A DNA stretch of 64,000 nt from Claveliimonas bilis (GTDB taxonomy: Bacteria; Bacillota; Clostridia; Lachnospirales; Lachnospiraceae), in assembly GCF_020892095.1 (NCBI RefSeq), contig NZ_AP024845.1, positions 124,001 to 188,000 on the forward strand. Reading direction: 5' to 3'. The notes beneath the pieces were generated by a model, which saw only the letters and a list, made by a program, of their open reading frames with translations, was not told where the DNA came from and did no database searches. Position numbers and translations under genes: made by a program. Below, piece by piece: positions 33,436-42,858 of this stretch (its first letter is position 1; each line of letters opens with the position of its first letter).

Positions 33436-34959
33436 TTATTCACCATTTGCAAATCCGATAAAGATATTTTTTAAAACCTCTTTATTGATAGCTCTTTCCG
33501 TATTTGAATTATTCCCATATGCCTTGTAAATCACAGTTTTCTCATCAATCGCAACAAAATACTTATAGATACTTTCATTACTTATCTGTACCTTTTGATT
33601 CATTATATTTCTCAGAATATCATTCAAATGTGCTGAATCTAAAATTTCAAACAACCCTGGTAGCCCTTTCCATAAATATCCTTTCCCAAATGCCAATGCA
33701 GGTTTATTTTGCATTACGGACTCCATTAAACAAGAACCGGTTTGTGATGCTACCGCTATACATTTTTCAATCAGTTCATATGTACTTACTGAAGATTTAA
33801 TAAATTTAACATTATTTATCATACTTATTTCATCATAGAAATGTTTATCTCTCATTGAAAGATGCCCATGTTCTTTTACATATATATCAATTCCATACTT
33901 TTTTGCTTCATAAGCTAACAATTGGATTGATGTATACTGACTTGAAAAAGCACCCGCTTGAGGGCAAGTGGTTGCCTCTGGTACAAATTGCAAAGCAAAC
34001 AGAATAAATGGTTTATTATAAAGGGGTAACTCTGCTCTATTATTGTATTTATCCAATGGAAATCTATAATACTTATAAAAAAAACGAACCAGTGCATGTT
34101 CCTCGCGAAGATTATCTAAAAATAATTTCTTTTTCTCCCAACAACATTCCGATTTTTTATTTTTTAGCTCGTTTATCCGCTTTACATATCGGGTTAATGG
34201 ATTCCACACAAGCTGATGGCTTTTTTTCCACACCCCCCAATAATGATCAGTATGCATTCTTTTTATCTTTTTAGTTTCGCCATCTTGTCCTGGATTTTTA
34301 ATTTTTTTCAATTCTTCAATTCCTAAAGTTTGTGTATTAAAATACTCCATTAAGTCACTGGATTTGATTTTCTTTGTTGTGTTTTCAATCAACAACTTAT
34401 CGTATGTTTCAAGGATGTCACACCCTATCATATCTATATCATTTGCGATTAACCGTCTGTCTTTGATTGTGCAAGGTACAAAAAAACGTATTTTAAAGTT
34501 ATAAACTTTTGATAACGAATATGCAATATACGCATCTTGATAATGCGGAACCGCAGTAGCAAAAAATGAATTAATCTGATATTTTCTGAAAATATATATT
34601 ATTCTTCTCAATTCTCTATAATACCTTTGCTTCTCTCTAGTATATTCTACAATTGGCACATTCGTCCGACGCATTCCAAGCTCAATTGCTTTAGATTCAA
34701 AAGGCAACATTTTCGTTATAATATCCCAATCTAACGGTGGATATTCATTTTCTTTCAGTAATTCTATTGTATTCTCGTCCAGTGAAAAAGAAGGAATGAC
34801 ATGAAAAATATCATCATTATATGAGTTATCACATCTTGTTCCCATAGGAATACAAACACAGTTTTCTAATTTACCTTCATCATATAACTCTCTGCACACT
34901 GATTTAAGCATTCTAATGTCATGAATACCCCATACAAATAAATTTATCTTTTCTTGCAT
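33436..34959 (-). CDS. KpsC/capsule-synthesis-like glycan protein, possible nonulosonate transferase
   Basis: The product is 507 residues from the ATG at 34959 (GAGGGG 7 nt upstream, one base after the preceding stop). The second half has a GT-B look close to capsule-synthesis (KpsC/KpsS-like) proteins: DIYVKEHGHLSMRDKHFYDEISMINNVKFIKSSVSTYELIEKCIAVASQTGSCLMESVMQNKPALAFGKGYLWKGLPGLFEIL. KpsC-type enzymes transfer the related sugar Kdo from CMP-Kdo. In an operon making CMP-Pse and lacking any other obvious Pse transferase, this is the best candidate, but that is inference. Confidence 0.6.
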   Translation of the reverse strand: MQEKINLFVWGIHDIRMLKSVCRELYDEGKLENCVCIPMGTRCDNSYNDDIFHVIPSFSLDENTIELLKENEYPPLDWDIITKMLPFESKAIELGMRRTNVPIVEYTREKQRYYRELRRIIYIFRKYQINSFFATAVPHYQDAYIAYSLSKVYNFKIRFFVPCTIKDRRLIANDIDMIGCDILETYDKLLIENTTKKIKSSDLMEYFNTQTLGIEELKKIKNPGQDGETKKIKRMHTDHYWGVWKKSHQLVWNPLTRYVKRINELKNKKSECCWEKKKLFLDNLREEHALVRFFYKYYRFPLDKYNNRAELPLYNKPFILFALQFVPEATTCPQAGAFSSQYTSIQLLAYEAKKYGIDIYVKEHGHLSMRDKHFYDEISMINNVKFIKSSVSTYELIEKCIAVASQTGSCLMESVMQNKPALAFGKGYLWKGLPGLFEILDSAHLNDILRNIMNQKVQISNESIYKYFVAIDEKTVIYKAYGNNSNTERAINKEVLKNIFIGFANGE

Positions 34960-34960
34960 A

Positions 34961-36022
34961 TCATTTCCCCTCGACATTTAATAAATTAACCATTAGTTTT
35001 ACAACTCCATCAAAGTTTTTATCTAAGAATTTGTAATCGTATGATATATATCTTTCTTCTATATTTTTGCTATATTCTAACAAATCATCTTCTGACTCAA
35101 AATATTTTACTCCTCCTAAATTCGCAAGCCATTTGTATCCACCACAAACTTTTCCGCTCACATTGTCAATAGCAAAACAATTCGTATTAGTAATTGCTGA
35201 AAAATACATACCATGTAATCTATCAGTAATAACAAACTTTGCTTTAGCAAATTTTGTGAAACGATTTAACACTATATGTTTCCTAAATACATTAATATAG
35301 TAAGGTTGAAACATGTCCAACTTTTTGTATCTATATTTTTTATTTTGTAATAATATCTCTAGCCTTTCTTCAAAAATTTCCTCTCTTGTTTTTTCAACAT
35401 CCTTTCTTAGTACAAGTAAAACCTCATTTCTTTTCTTATATTTTATTTTTTTCTTATTCCAATCGAACGTAGTGACGATATCCGAAACAAGAAATACATT
35501 TCTTTTATTGATTTTAAGCTTGTCTATTACGAAATTAAAGGTGCTCTCATCTCTAGCGCAAAACCACAATTTTTGTGCAGAAGAAAAGATATTTTTATCA
35601 TGCTCTAATACATTCCAATCTCCATAATATGTACTTTGCGGAAATATGATTTTATTATTTTCTGGTAACAACGTTATTATTTCAATTGCTGTATTGCATT
35701 CATCCCGCCAAAGAGTTCCGATATATCCTCCACCGTGTATTACTATTACATCATTTTTATGAATGCGTTTAAGTATTCTATTTTTTTGATATTTCCACTC
35801 ATCCTCAGTAATCTCAATCAATTTTATTTGCTTAAAATTTTTTTTGAGGAATTGCAATTCTGCTAAAGTGATTGCTTGATCTCCAATATTGCCATGTGTT
35901 GGAGTATTGCACAAAATGATTCTTGGCATAGAACTTTTCTTAAATCCAAACTTCAACAAACTTAAAAGTGTAGTAATATTCATTAGTTCGTTTATAAATA
36001 ATTTAGCAACATTTTTTAGCAT
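34961..36022 (-). CDS. Polysaccharide pyruvyl transferase family protein
   Basis: The 353-residue protein matches the PS_pyruv_trans family: IILCNTPTHGNIGDQAITLAELQFLKKNF, DVIVIHGGGYIGTLWRD, IIFPQSTYYGDW, LWFCARDESTFNFV, and FAKAKFVITDRLHGMYFSAITNTNCFAIDN. These enzymes add pyruvate ketals to sugars from phosphoenolpyruvate. It predicts an acidic pyruvylated residue in the glycan. Confidence 0.88.
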   Translation of the reverse strand: MLKNVAKLFINELMNITTLLSLLKFGFKKSSMPRIILCNTPTHGNIGDQAITLAELQFLKKNFKQIKLIEITEDEWKYQKNRILKRIHKNDVIVIHGGGYIGTLWRDECNTAIEIITLLPENNKIIFPQSTYYGDWNVLEHDKNIFSSAQKLWFCARDESTFNFVIDKLKINKRNVFLVSDIVTTFDWNKKKIKYKKRNEVLLVLRKDVEKTREEIFEERLEILLQNKKYRYKKLDMFQPYYINVFRKHIVLNRFTKFAKAKFVITDRLHGMYFSAITNTNCFAIDNVSGKVCGGYKWLANLGGVKYFESEDDLLEYSKNIEERYISYDYKFLDKNFDGVVKLMVNLLNVEGK

Positions 36023-36979
36023 TTATCTTCTCCTCAAAATTCTTATGATTCTCGTTAAAGGACGTAATCTAAAGCATGAACAAAGATATAATCCCAGTCC
36101 TTCTCTGGTCTTTAAACATTTTCTTATATCATAAAACTTAGCTTCAATTTCTTTAATTGCTTGTTTATCATCAATGTATATTAATGACAATATAACAGAG
36201 AACATAAGACTTCTTATTCTTGAATTAATAATATGTCTATCATCTGGCGCTATTATTGAATACGCTTCATTACATATATTCAATTTATCAAGTAAATGCT
36301 TAGGTGTGACATTTTCCATAATTGAACCTTTGCGGTTTGTTCTATATTGATAAATTAAACTATTATTTAAATTTAATTTCTTTGCTTTTGCAAAAATCTG
36401 TAAAACCCAAAGTTCATCTTCATGTAAAATTCCCTCTTTAAACAAAAGATTATTATCAAGGATAAAACTTCTATTTACAATACAGCTCCATGCTGAAATC
36501 CAGTTTTTCCCTTTATTTACAAATGTATCATAAAAATCAAACGGTTTATCATAAGAAAAAAATCCCAAATCTGGTCCTTCCGTTGCCCGATTATCAATGT
36601 CGGAAAACTCTTCATACCTACTAATAATAATTTCCGTTGGAGTACTCAATATTTTTGACTCGATAAGACTCTTAATTGCATTTTTACTTAATTTATCGTC
36701 TCCGTCCAAGAAAAGCAAATACTCCCCCTTTGAAGCCTTAATTCCAGTATTCCTTGCTCCAGAGAGGCCTTTATTAGTCTGATAAATATATTTAAAACCA
36801 GCCTTATCACAAATATATTCTAAAACAGCCTTTTCACTAGAGTCTGTTGAACCATCGTTAACAATAATAACCTCAACTTCTGACTCATTATATATATCTA
36901 TAGATTCGAGACATTCAATAATATATTTTTCAAGATTATAAACAGGTATAATAATACTTAATTTCTTCTTCATATTCAT
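36023..36979 (-). CDS. Family 2 glycosyltransferase
   Basis: The 318-residue GT-A enzyme has LSIIIPVYNLEKYIIECLESID, VEVIIVNDGSTDSSEKAVLEY, GLSGARNTGIKASKGEYLLFLDGDDKLS (DxD-type GDD) and the acceptor-side pattern ILHEDELWVLQIFAKAKKL. It would add one sugar of the repeat unit at the cytoplasmic side. It overlaps the polymerase gene upstream by 4 nt (ATGA). Confidence 0.9.
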   Translation of the reverse strand: MNMKKKLSIIIPVYNLEKYIIECLESIDIYNESEVEVIIVNDGSTDSSEKAVLEYICDKAGFKYIYQTNKGLSGARNTGIKASKGEYLLFLDGDDKLSKNAIKSLIESKILSTPTEIIISRYEEFSDIDNRATEGPDLGFFSYDKPFDFYDTFVNKGKNWISAWSCIVNRSFILDNNLLFKEGILHEDELWVLQIFAKAKKLNLNNSLIYQYRTNRKGSIMENVTPKHLLDKLNICNEAYSIIAPDDRHIINSRIRSLMFSVILSLIYIDDKQAIKEIEAKFYDIRKCLKTREGLGLYLCSCFRLRPLTRIIRILRRR

Positions 36980-38250
36980 CTTTTTTCCTTACTAATAAAA
37001 TAATTCACAATCATTGGAATTGAAAATTGCAAATACCCTCCTGCAGAATATGTAAAAACCGGCATTTTCAATTGAGTAACAAAAAAAATAATAAACAATG
37101 CAAACACTGTGTTGTAATACAAGTAATTATATTTACACCTTCGTAAAGTTTTAATATACATAACTGAACTCAGAGCATAAAGCAATATTGTACCAACAAT
37201 TCCATATGCCCATATCGCATTAACAAATCCAACCGTTGAAACAGTACTAGTAACCAGGTGTCCGGTTCCAAACATCAAATAAATGCTGTTATCTGGAAAT
37301 TGCCACATTTCTTTTTGCAAAGTGTGGTAATCAAAACGTAGCACCTGTAATAAATCCCTCGCTGTATTCTTTACTATCTCATCTTTTGTCGATATAAATA
37401 TTTCATTAAGAAATGTAGGTAGTATAATGAACCAAAGCAAGATTGCTATCAGCATCAATAATAATATTAATATGAATTTATTCCTTGTAAGTATGGCATT
37501 TTTCCCGCAAACCAAATCGATGCTTATGAACAAAGCCATCATAACCAAACCTGTTCTGCTATTTAGCAAGGTCGCTATCAACATGCAAAATGAAAAAAAA
37601 TAGTACTTTTTATTAGATTTTCCCAATATAAAAGCGATACCACCGATTATCCCAGTTCCATATCCAAAAGTATCTAATAATTCGAGTGCAAACCCATACC
37701 CTCTATAGTTCAAGTACTCTGAATAATTCGAATATAAATCTGACAATCCTGTATTAGACCCCATTAGGTTAAGAAATAATGTTCTAATACTCGGATTTAA
37801 GTATGCAATCATTACAAATAAAAATTCAATTACTCCTGCAATTACTATGGATTTAAAAAATTTTTCACCATTATCTTCCGAATAATCCGTCTCAATAACG
37901 CAACAAATATATAGTGTCGAGATAATAATTTCAGACATCATAATGACTGCCTGATATACCAATGCAATCATATAGTCGTCTTTTAATCGACTATCATGGC
38001 TGAATAAAGTGGTAAAAGCTCCGATCGCAATGATGAATAAATTAATAAAAATAAGATAAAGCATTGAAGTGCACCTCATCTTTTTTAATATCTCATTTGC
38101 CATATACCGATATTTCAAAATGATCATTATAAGTGAAAATACTGTAATTACATGAAACATGTTTAGGGAGATAATAGGAGGAGCATATATTGCTAAGAAT
38201 AAATAAACTGTAAGTAGTATCCCTACTTTTCTACTATTTTTTGCAATCAT
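36976..38250 (-). CDS. O-antigen/EPS polymerase (Wzy-like)
   Basis: The roughly 424-residue protein has ten or more hydrophobic segments with a large outer loop near residues 290-340 and conserved-type stretches FALELLDTFGYGTGIIGGIAFILGKSNKKYYF and LLNSRTGLVMMALFI, matching the Wzy/O-antigen ligase fold. It would polymerise repeat units outside the membrane. The start is uncertain: an upstream in-frame GTG at 38271 is also possible. Confidence 0.75.
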   Translation of the reverse strand: MIAKNSRKVGILLTVYLFLAIYAPPIISLNMFHVITVFSLIMIILKYRYMANEILKKMRCTSMLYLIFINLFIIAIGAFTTLFSHDSRLKDDYMIALVYQAVIMMSEIIISTLYICCVIETDYSEDNGEKFFKSIVIAGVIEFLFVMIAYLNPSIRTLFLNLMGSNTGLSDLYSNYSEYLNYRGYGFALELLDTFGYGTGIIGGIAFILGKSNKKYYFFSFCMLIATLLNSRTGLVMMALFISIDLVCGKNAILTRNKFILILLLMLIAILLWFIILPTFLNEIFISTKDEIVKNTARDLLQVLRFDYHTLQKEMWQFPDNSIYLMFGTGHLVTSTVSTVGFVNAIWAYGIVGTILLYALSSVMYIKTLRRCKYNYLYYNTVFALFIIFFVTQLKMPVFTYSAGGYLQFSIPMIVNYFISKEKR

Positions 38251-38344
38251 ATTAACTATTGAACCTCTCACTTTTCATCATTTATAGTTAACCTTTCACC
38301 CAAATTAGAATATGCATAATTAGCAATTTCATATACTATATATC

Positions 38345-39304
38345 TTACACTGTCAGAATACTATGTATCGTTGCAAATGTCCTGCAAAGTACAAATTTTC
38401 TTTTTTTTACAAAAAACAAAAATATTTTTTTGTAGATAGGTAAACAATTAAAATATTTATTGTTTTCCCATTTTGGATATATTCTTTCGAATTTATAAAT
38501 AATTTCCATTACTAATTCATTATTGATATTCTTTATTTTAAATATATTAATCAGCGAACCATACAAATAATTTCTTATACCAAGAAATTCTCTTTCAACT
38601 TCGTACTCCTTACTAATATTATCCAAAATATAATTAAATGAAATTAATAGTGATTTACTTAATTCTGGATCAATCCTTTTAGACAGAGAATTCGTCCTAT
38701 ACATATAATTATATAGGCAATCATTTACATAACCAATTTTATTTGCCTTTGATATCAGAACAGGTATTAATGCCATGTCTTCTCCATTTCGCAAATCGGG
38801 AAAAACTATATTCTCAAATATCTTTTTTTCAACAAGAAGGCAACACATTGAATCGGGCCCCATAGCTATTAACTTGCGAATATTAAGGTTCTCTTTTTTT
38901 GAAAACCACATTCTTTCACTCTTTTTTCCATTAGAATGCACTACATAATAATTACAAAATGCAATTTCATTTCCCTCTCTAATTTTTTCAAATAGTTTTA
39001 ACAAAAAATCCCTTTCTATAACATCATCACTATCACAAAACGCAAGATATTTTGCATTAGATGATCTAATACCGACTAGTCTACTTAGTGACGGGCCCTT
39101 ATTGACCTGATTTTGATGTATAAAAATACTATACCCATAATTTGATGTAATACCTTTCAAAACATCAACTGTATTGTCACTCGAACAGTCATCAACTAAA
39201 TGAACATCAAAATCTCTATAGCTTTGCCTTTCAATTGAATCCAAGCATTTCTTAATATAATCTGATGCATTATAGCATGGTATAATAATAGAAATTTCAG
39301 CCAT
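38345..39304 (-). CDS. Family 2 glycosyltransferase
   Basis: The 319-residue GT-A protein has ISIIIPCYNASDYIKKCLDSIERQSYRDFDVHLVDDCSSDNTVDVL, VNKGPSLSRLVGIRSSNAKYLAFCDSDDVIERDFL (DSDD) and LRNGEDMALIPVLISKANKIGY. GAGG lies 9 nt before the ATG at 39304; a GTG five codons earlier is less likely. It adds a sugar to the lipid-linked repeat unit. Confidence 0.9.
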   Translation of the reverse strand: MAEISIIIPCYNASDYIKKCLDSIERQSYRDFDVHLVDDCSSDNTVDVLKGITSNYGYSIFIHQNQVNKGPSLSRLVGIRSSNAKYLAFCDSDDVIERDFLLKLFEKIREGNEIAFCNYYVVHSNGKKSERMWFSKKENLNIRKLIAMGPDSMCCLLVEKKIFENIVFPDLRNGEDMALIPVLISKANKIGYVNDCLYNYMYRTNSLSKRIDPELSKSLLISFNYILDNISKEYEVEREFLGIRNYLYGSLINIFKIKNINNELVMEIIYKFERIYPKWENNKYFNCLPIYKKIFLFFVKKRKFVLCRTFATIHSILTV

Positions 39305-39318
39305 GAAAATTATCCTCA

Positions 39319-40161
39319 CTACTTTCTAGCAAACGTCCTAAACACCCAACCTCTAAGCTTATTAGGTAATATTTTTTGAACTATTATTCTTTTTCCTATA
39401 TTCACAATGTACGTTTTTCCGCTTATCATGCCATGTTTAAGCATATAGTTCTGGAGACCTTTCTCGCTATCAAAGTATTCCTTACCGCCTCGACGTTTGT
39501 ACATTTCTTCACCAACTCTAACATTTACCAATGTTGTTCCTGTATTGGCAAATACTGCTCCATTTAGCCACATACGTATCCAAAGATAATAATCTTCGTT
39601 CCAAAACCAATCTTGATAACCACCTGCCGATTGAACTGCCGTCTTTTTATACATAACTGACACATGATTCATAGCGCATCTAACTTTCATGTACTCACGT
39701 ATGTCTTCGTTTGATTTAGGAACTATTCTAGATCCAACAATATTACTTTCTTCGCCAATAAACTCTGTAATATTCCCACCAACAATATCTATCTGAGGAT
39801 ACATTTCGAAAAATTTAAGTTGCTCTTCAAATCTTGTAGATACAGATACATCATCACTATCCATACGAGCTATAAGTTCATATTTTGTGTTTTTAACAGC
39901 AATTTTTAACGCATTTCCCAAACCACCATTCTTTTCCAAACGAATAACATTAAAAATGTCATATTTTTTTTCATATTTAGCAATAACTTCATTAAGTTCA
40001 TAAGAAATTGGGCCATCAACAACAAGAACAATATCGTCTGGTATTATCGTTTGAAGTTCTGTTATACTACTAAGGGATCTGTCGAAGAATACTGGATTAT
40101 CGCTTTTATATACCGAAGTTATAACAGAAAACTTTTTTCTATTCTTCATCCTTTCATTCAT
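39319..40161 (-). CDS. Family 2 glycosyltransferase (WbbL/EpsE-like)
   Basis: The 280-residue GT-A enzyme has FSVITSVYKSDNPVFFDRSLSSI, DDIVLVVDGPIS, LEKNGGLGNALKIAVKNTKYELIARMDSDDVS (MDSDD) and a late pattern GGYQDWFWNEDYYLWIRMWLNGAVFANTGTTLVNVRVG characteristic of amylovoran/EPS-type transferases. GGAGG lies 7 nt before its start, which overlaps the sugar transferase stop. Confidence 0.92.
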   Translation of the reverse strand: MNERMKNRKKFSVITSVYKSDNPVFFDRSLSSITELQTIIPDDIVLVVDGPISYELNEVIAKYEKKYDIFNVIRLEKNGGLGNALKIAVKNTKYELIARMDSDDVSVSTRFEEQLKFFEMYPQIDIVGGNITEFIGEESNIVGSRIVPKSNEDIREYMKVRCAMNHVSVMYKKTAVQSAGGYQDWFWNEDYYLWIRMWLNGAVFANTGTTLVNVRVGEEMYKRRGGKEYFDSEKGLQNYMLKHGMISGKTYIVNIGKRIIVQKILPNKLRGWVFRTFARK

Positions 40162-40880
40162 TATCGGTCCTCCAGTAATTTGATAGCTTCGTACATCTTT
40201 TGATTGTATTCTTCCTTAGTAACTCTTCCTGCCTTTAGTAAGTAATCGCCAAAGTCGTCTGTAATACCCACTTCATCAACTACGCTACCTTTGAGGCCTT
40301 TCTCTTTAAAAAACACCTGCTTAACAGTATCAATAACAATCTTCATATCGCCTAAAAAAGTAATATGTTCTATATATTCCAGATCAGTAGCCAGTTTTTC
40401 ATCCCACGATAATGCATTTCTTCCTCTTATCTGTGCCAAGCCGCTAAGCCCAGGCCTAACTGAATGTCTTTCTCTTTGTACATTAGTCATAAATATCATA
40501 TCTCTCACAAGCTGAGGACGTGGACCAATCACAGACATGGTACCATTCAAAATATTAAATGCTTCTGGAAGTTCATCTAACGAAGTATTCCTTAGCCACT
40601 TTCCAAATTTTGTAAGTCTTGACTCGTCAGAAAGCAAATCTCCATTATTATCTCTTTCATCCGTCATTGTTCGGAACTTATAGAGCTTAAATATCTTCTC
40701 ATCCTTTCCAGGCCTATCCTGCGTGAACAAAACTGGACTGCCAAGTTTTACCCTAACCAATATTGCTATGATTGCATAAAGCCAGCAGAATACAACCACA
40801 GCCGCTAACCCACAAAAAAAATCCAATGGTCGCTTAAAATATTTTTCATATGGACCATATGGCTCATGTTTCATCATCAT
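40161..40880 (-). CDS. Initiating sugar-phosphate transferase (bacterial sugar transferase family)
   Basis: The 239-residue phosphoglycosyl transferase has one N-terminal hydrophobic segment (RPLDFFCGLAAVVVFCWLYAIIAILVRV) and the catalytic block GSPVLFTQDRPGKDEKIFKLYKFRTMTDERD, then LDELPEAFNILNGTMSVIGPRPQL and RHSVRPGLSGLAQIRGRN. It places the first sugar phosphate on undecaprenyl phosphate. It is the short PglC-like monotopic form, with an extra 40-residue tail (EVGITDDFGDYLLKAGRVTKEEYNQKMYEAIKLLEDR). With the adjacent aminotransferase, a bacillosamine-type first sugar is possible. Confidence 0.93.
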   Translation of the reverse strand: MMMKHEPYGPYEKYFKRPLDFFCGLAAVVVFCWLYAIIAILVRVKLGSPVLFTQDRPGKDEKIFKLYKFRTMTDERDNNGDLLSDESRLTKFGKWLRNTSLDELPEAFNILNGTMSVIGPRPQLVRDMIFMTNVQRERHSVRPGLSGLAQIRGRNALSWDEKLATDLEYIEHITFLGDMKIVIDTVKQVFFKEKGLKGSVVDEVGITDDFGDYLLKAGRVTKEEYNQKMYEAIKLLEDR

Positions 40881-40906
40881 AACTTACATTCCTTAACTCT
40901 GATTAC

Positions 40907-42220
40907 TTATGCAAAACACCGTCTGATAATCTCGCAAACCACATCCACCTGCTCTACCGTCATCTTATTATCGCTCGGCAAACACAGTCCCCTCTCAAAG
41001 ATATCAGCCCCTACATCAGCCGCACTTTCTCCAGATATATATGCATTACTCCTGCCACGTCCATTACCATTCTTTGTCACAAATCCGTTCATCCGGTAAA
41101 TCGGCTGCATATGCATCGGCTTCCAGATCGGCCTGCCTTCTGCATTGAACGCCATCAATGCTTCCAATATCTCTGTCGGGCAGCTTTTCCCTGGTTCACT
41201 CACATATAAGGTTTCCTGTTCTCCTCGCATCTGCCTGCACATTGCTTCCTTATTAATAAGAAGACAACTTAACCAGTAATTCGGTTCAATATCTGCTCCA
41301 TCCAGCTTAACTGGATTCATTGTTACCGGCAGGTCCTTCAAGTTCTCCTGATATCTCTCATAAATTGCTTTCTTCTGTTCTTTATGCTCTTCCGCATAAG
41401 GGAGCTGACCTCTAAGGATCCCTGCAATGATATTACTCATGCGGTAGTTGTATCCTACTTCTTCATGCTGATACCAAGGAGCGTTCTCCCTGCTTTGTGT
41501 GGACCACTTTCGTGCTTTATTCGCCCACTCCAAATCATCAGTCAATAGTAATCCCCCGCTGGAGCCAGTAACTAATTTATTGCCATTTGCAGATACGATA
41601 GATACATCTCCAAAACATCCTGTCTGGACACCGTTATAAGTCGCACAAAATGATTCTGCTGCATCCTCTACAATCAGTGCATCATGCTGATCCGCAATTT
41701 TTCTAATCTCTTCGATTTTTCCCGGAGTACCATAAAGATGAGCAATCACGATCAGTTTTACGTCCGGATATATTTCAAATGCTTTTTCAAGAGCAACCGG
41801 ATCCATGTTCCAGGTATCATACTCTGTGTCGATGAATACCGCTTCGCCGCCTTCGTATGCCACAGGATTTACAGTGGCATCGAAAGTCATATCGGAACAG
41901 AACACCTTTTTCCCTTCCAATGTTCCATGTCCTACCTTAGGCTGTCCGTATAACTTTTCACCGCACAGTTTCACCGCAAGATGCAACGCCGCTGTACCGG
42001 AAGAGAGTGCCACCGCATATTTGCATCCTACTTTTTCTGCAACCATGCGCTCCACTTCATTGATATTTTCTCCCACAGTAGATACCCAGTTTGTCTGGAT
42101 TGCTTCATCTACCCAATGCTGCTCGTCCCCGTGCATTGTGGGAGAAGAAAGCCACACTTTATTTTTAAATGGCTCGATTCCCTTAAATCTCGGATCTGCC
42201 AAATACGTTTCCTTGTCCAT
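40907..42220 (-). CDS. DegT/DnrJ/EryC1/StrS aminotransferase (PglE-like)
   Basis: The 437-residue PLP enzyme has KVWLSSPTMHGDEQHWVDEAIQTNWVSTVGENINEVERMVAEKVGCKYAVALSSGTAALHLAVKLC, IVEDAAESFCATYNGVQTGCFGDVSIVSANGNKLVTGSSGG with the PLP lysine in NGNKLVT, and QHEEVGYNYRMSNIIAGILRGQL. It aminates a keto-sugar nucleotide, probably for the first sugar used by the neighbouring transferase. The matching dehydratase and acetyltransferase of a bacillosamine route are not in this window. Confidence 0.92.
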   Translation of the reverse strand: MDKETYLADPRFKGIEPFKNKVWLSSPTMHGDEQHWVDEAIQTNWVSTVGENINEVERMVAEKVGCKYAVALSSGTAALHLAVKLCGEKLYGQPKVGHGTLEGKKVFCSDMTFDATVNPVAYEGGEAVFIDTEYDTWNMDPVALEKAFEIYPDVKLIVIAHLYGTPGKIEEIRKIADQHDALIVEDAAESFCATYNGVQTGCFGDVSIVSANGNKLVTGSSGGLLLTDDLEWANKARKWSTQSRENAPWYQHEEVGYNYRMSNIIAGILRGQLPYAEEHKEQKKAIYERYQENLKDLPVTMNPVKLDGADIEPNYWLSCLLINKEAMCRQMRGEQETLYVSEPGKSCPTEILEALMAFNAEGRPIWKPMHMQPIYRMNGFVTKNGNGRGRSNAYISGESAADVGADIFERGLCLPSDNKMTVEQVDVVCEIIRRCFA

Positions 42221-42258
42221 TACATTTTTACTCCTCTGTGATCAACTGCTTCTATCAC

Positions 42259-42798
42259 TCATCTTTCCTGCCAGATCTCATCCCCCGGCAGGTAAATCCC
42301 AAACAGTACATCCTCTTTTCTCTGGAACAGCTCTACTTCAGCCAGCACATATCGCTTCCTTAAGCGCTGCCTTATAATCTGCCCCTCATACTTCTTCAGG
42401 ATTCCATCTACATGGATCAGCTTTCCTTCCTCGTCTGCCTCTACTTTGGAAAGGCTCATGGGCTTTTCCAGCTCATTTCCACATACAGACTGGAGAAATC
42501 TCAAGTCCTGCTCCTCCACCGGTACGGTTTCTATCGGTTCATTTCCGATCAGCTTCGGATACTCCCTGGATTTGTTTAGTGCCTCCTCCAGTTCTTTTGG
42601 CAGACTGCTTTTGACAAAAATATAGCCTGGAAACATCGTCTCCATACTTAAGAACAGCTTCCCTTTGGCCCGGAACAGCTTCTGTTTTTTCAAAACTCTC
42701 CATTGACTCCACAGGCTTTTGTCTATGGTCCTTTCTATCAGCGCTCCTGCCTCCTGCTCTTTTCCGGGAACAGTGCGCATCACATACCATTTCTCCAC
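42259..42798 (-). CDS. NusG-like transcription antiterminator (LoaP/UpxY type), second copy
   Basis: The 179-residue protein has an NGN domain (EKWYVMRTVPGKEQEAGALIERTI...METMFPGYIFVKSSLPKEL) and a KOW-type C-terminus (VDGILKKYEGQIIRQRLRKRYVLAEVELF). NusG paralogues at the head of long glycan operons bind RNA polymerase and carry it past internal terminators. It is the second of two such genes here. Length and surroundings differ from housekeeping NusG. Confidence 0.88.
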   Translation of the reverse strand: MEKWYVMRTVPGKEQEAGALIERTIDKSLWSQWRVLKKQKLFRAKGKLFLSMETMFPGYIFVKSSLPKELEEALNKSREYPKLIGNEPIETVPVEEQDLRFLQSVCGNELEKPMSLSKVEADEEGKLIHVDGILKKYEGQIIRQRLRKRYVLAEVELFQRKEDVLFGIYLPGDEIWQER

Positions 42799-42858
42799 TG
42801 CTTCTTCACTCCTACCGAAATCTCTGCTTTACAAACATTACATTTTCGGATTTCCGTC

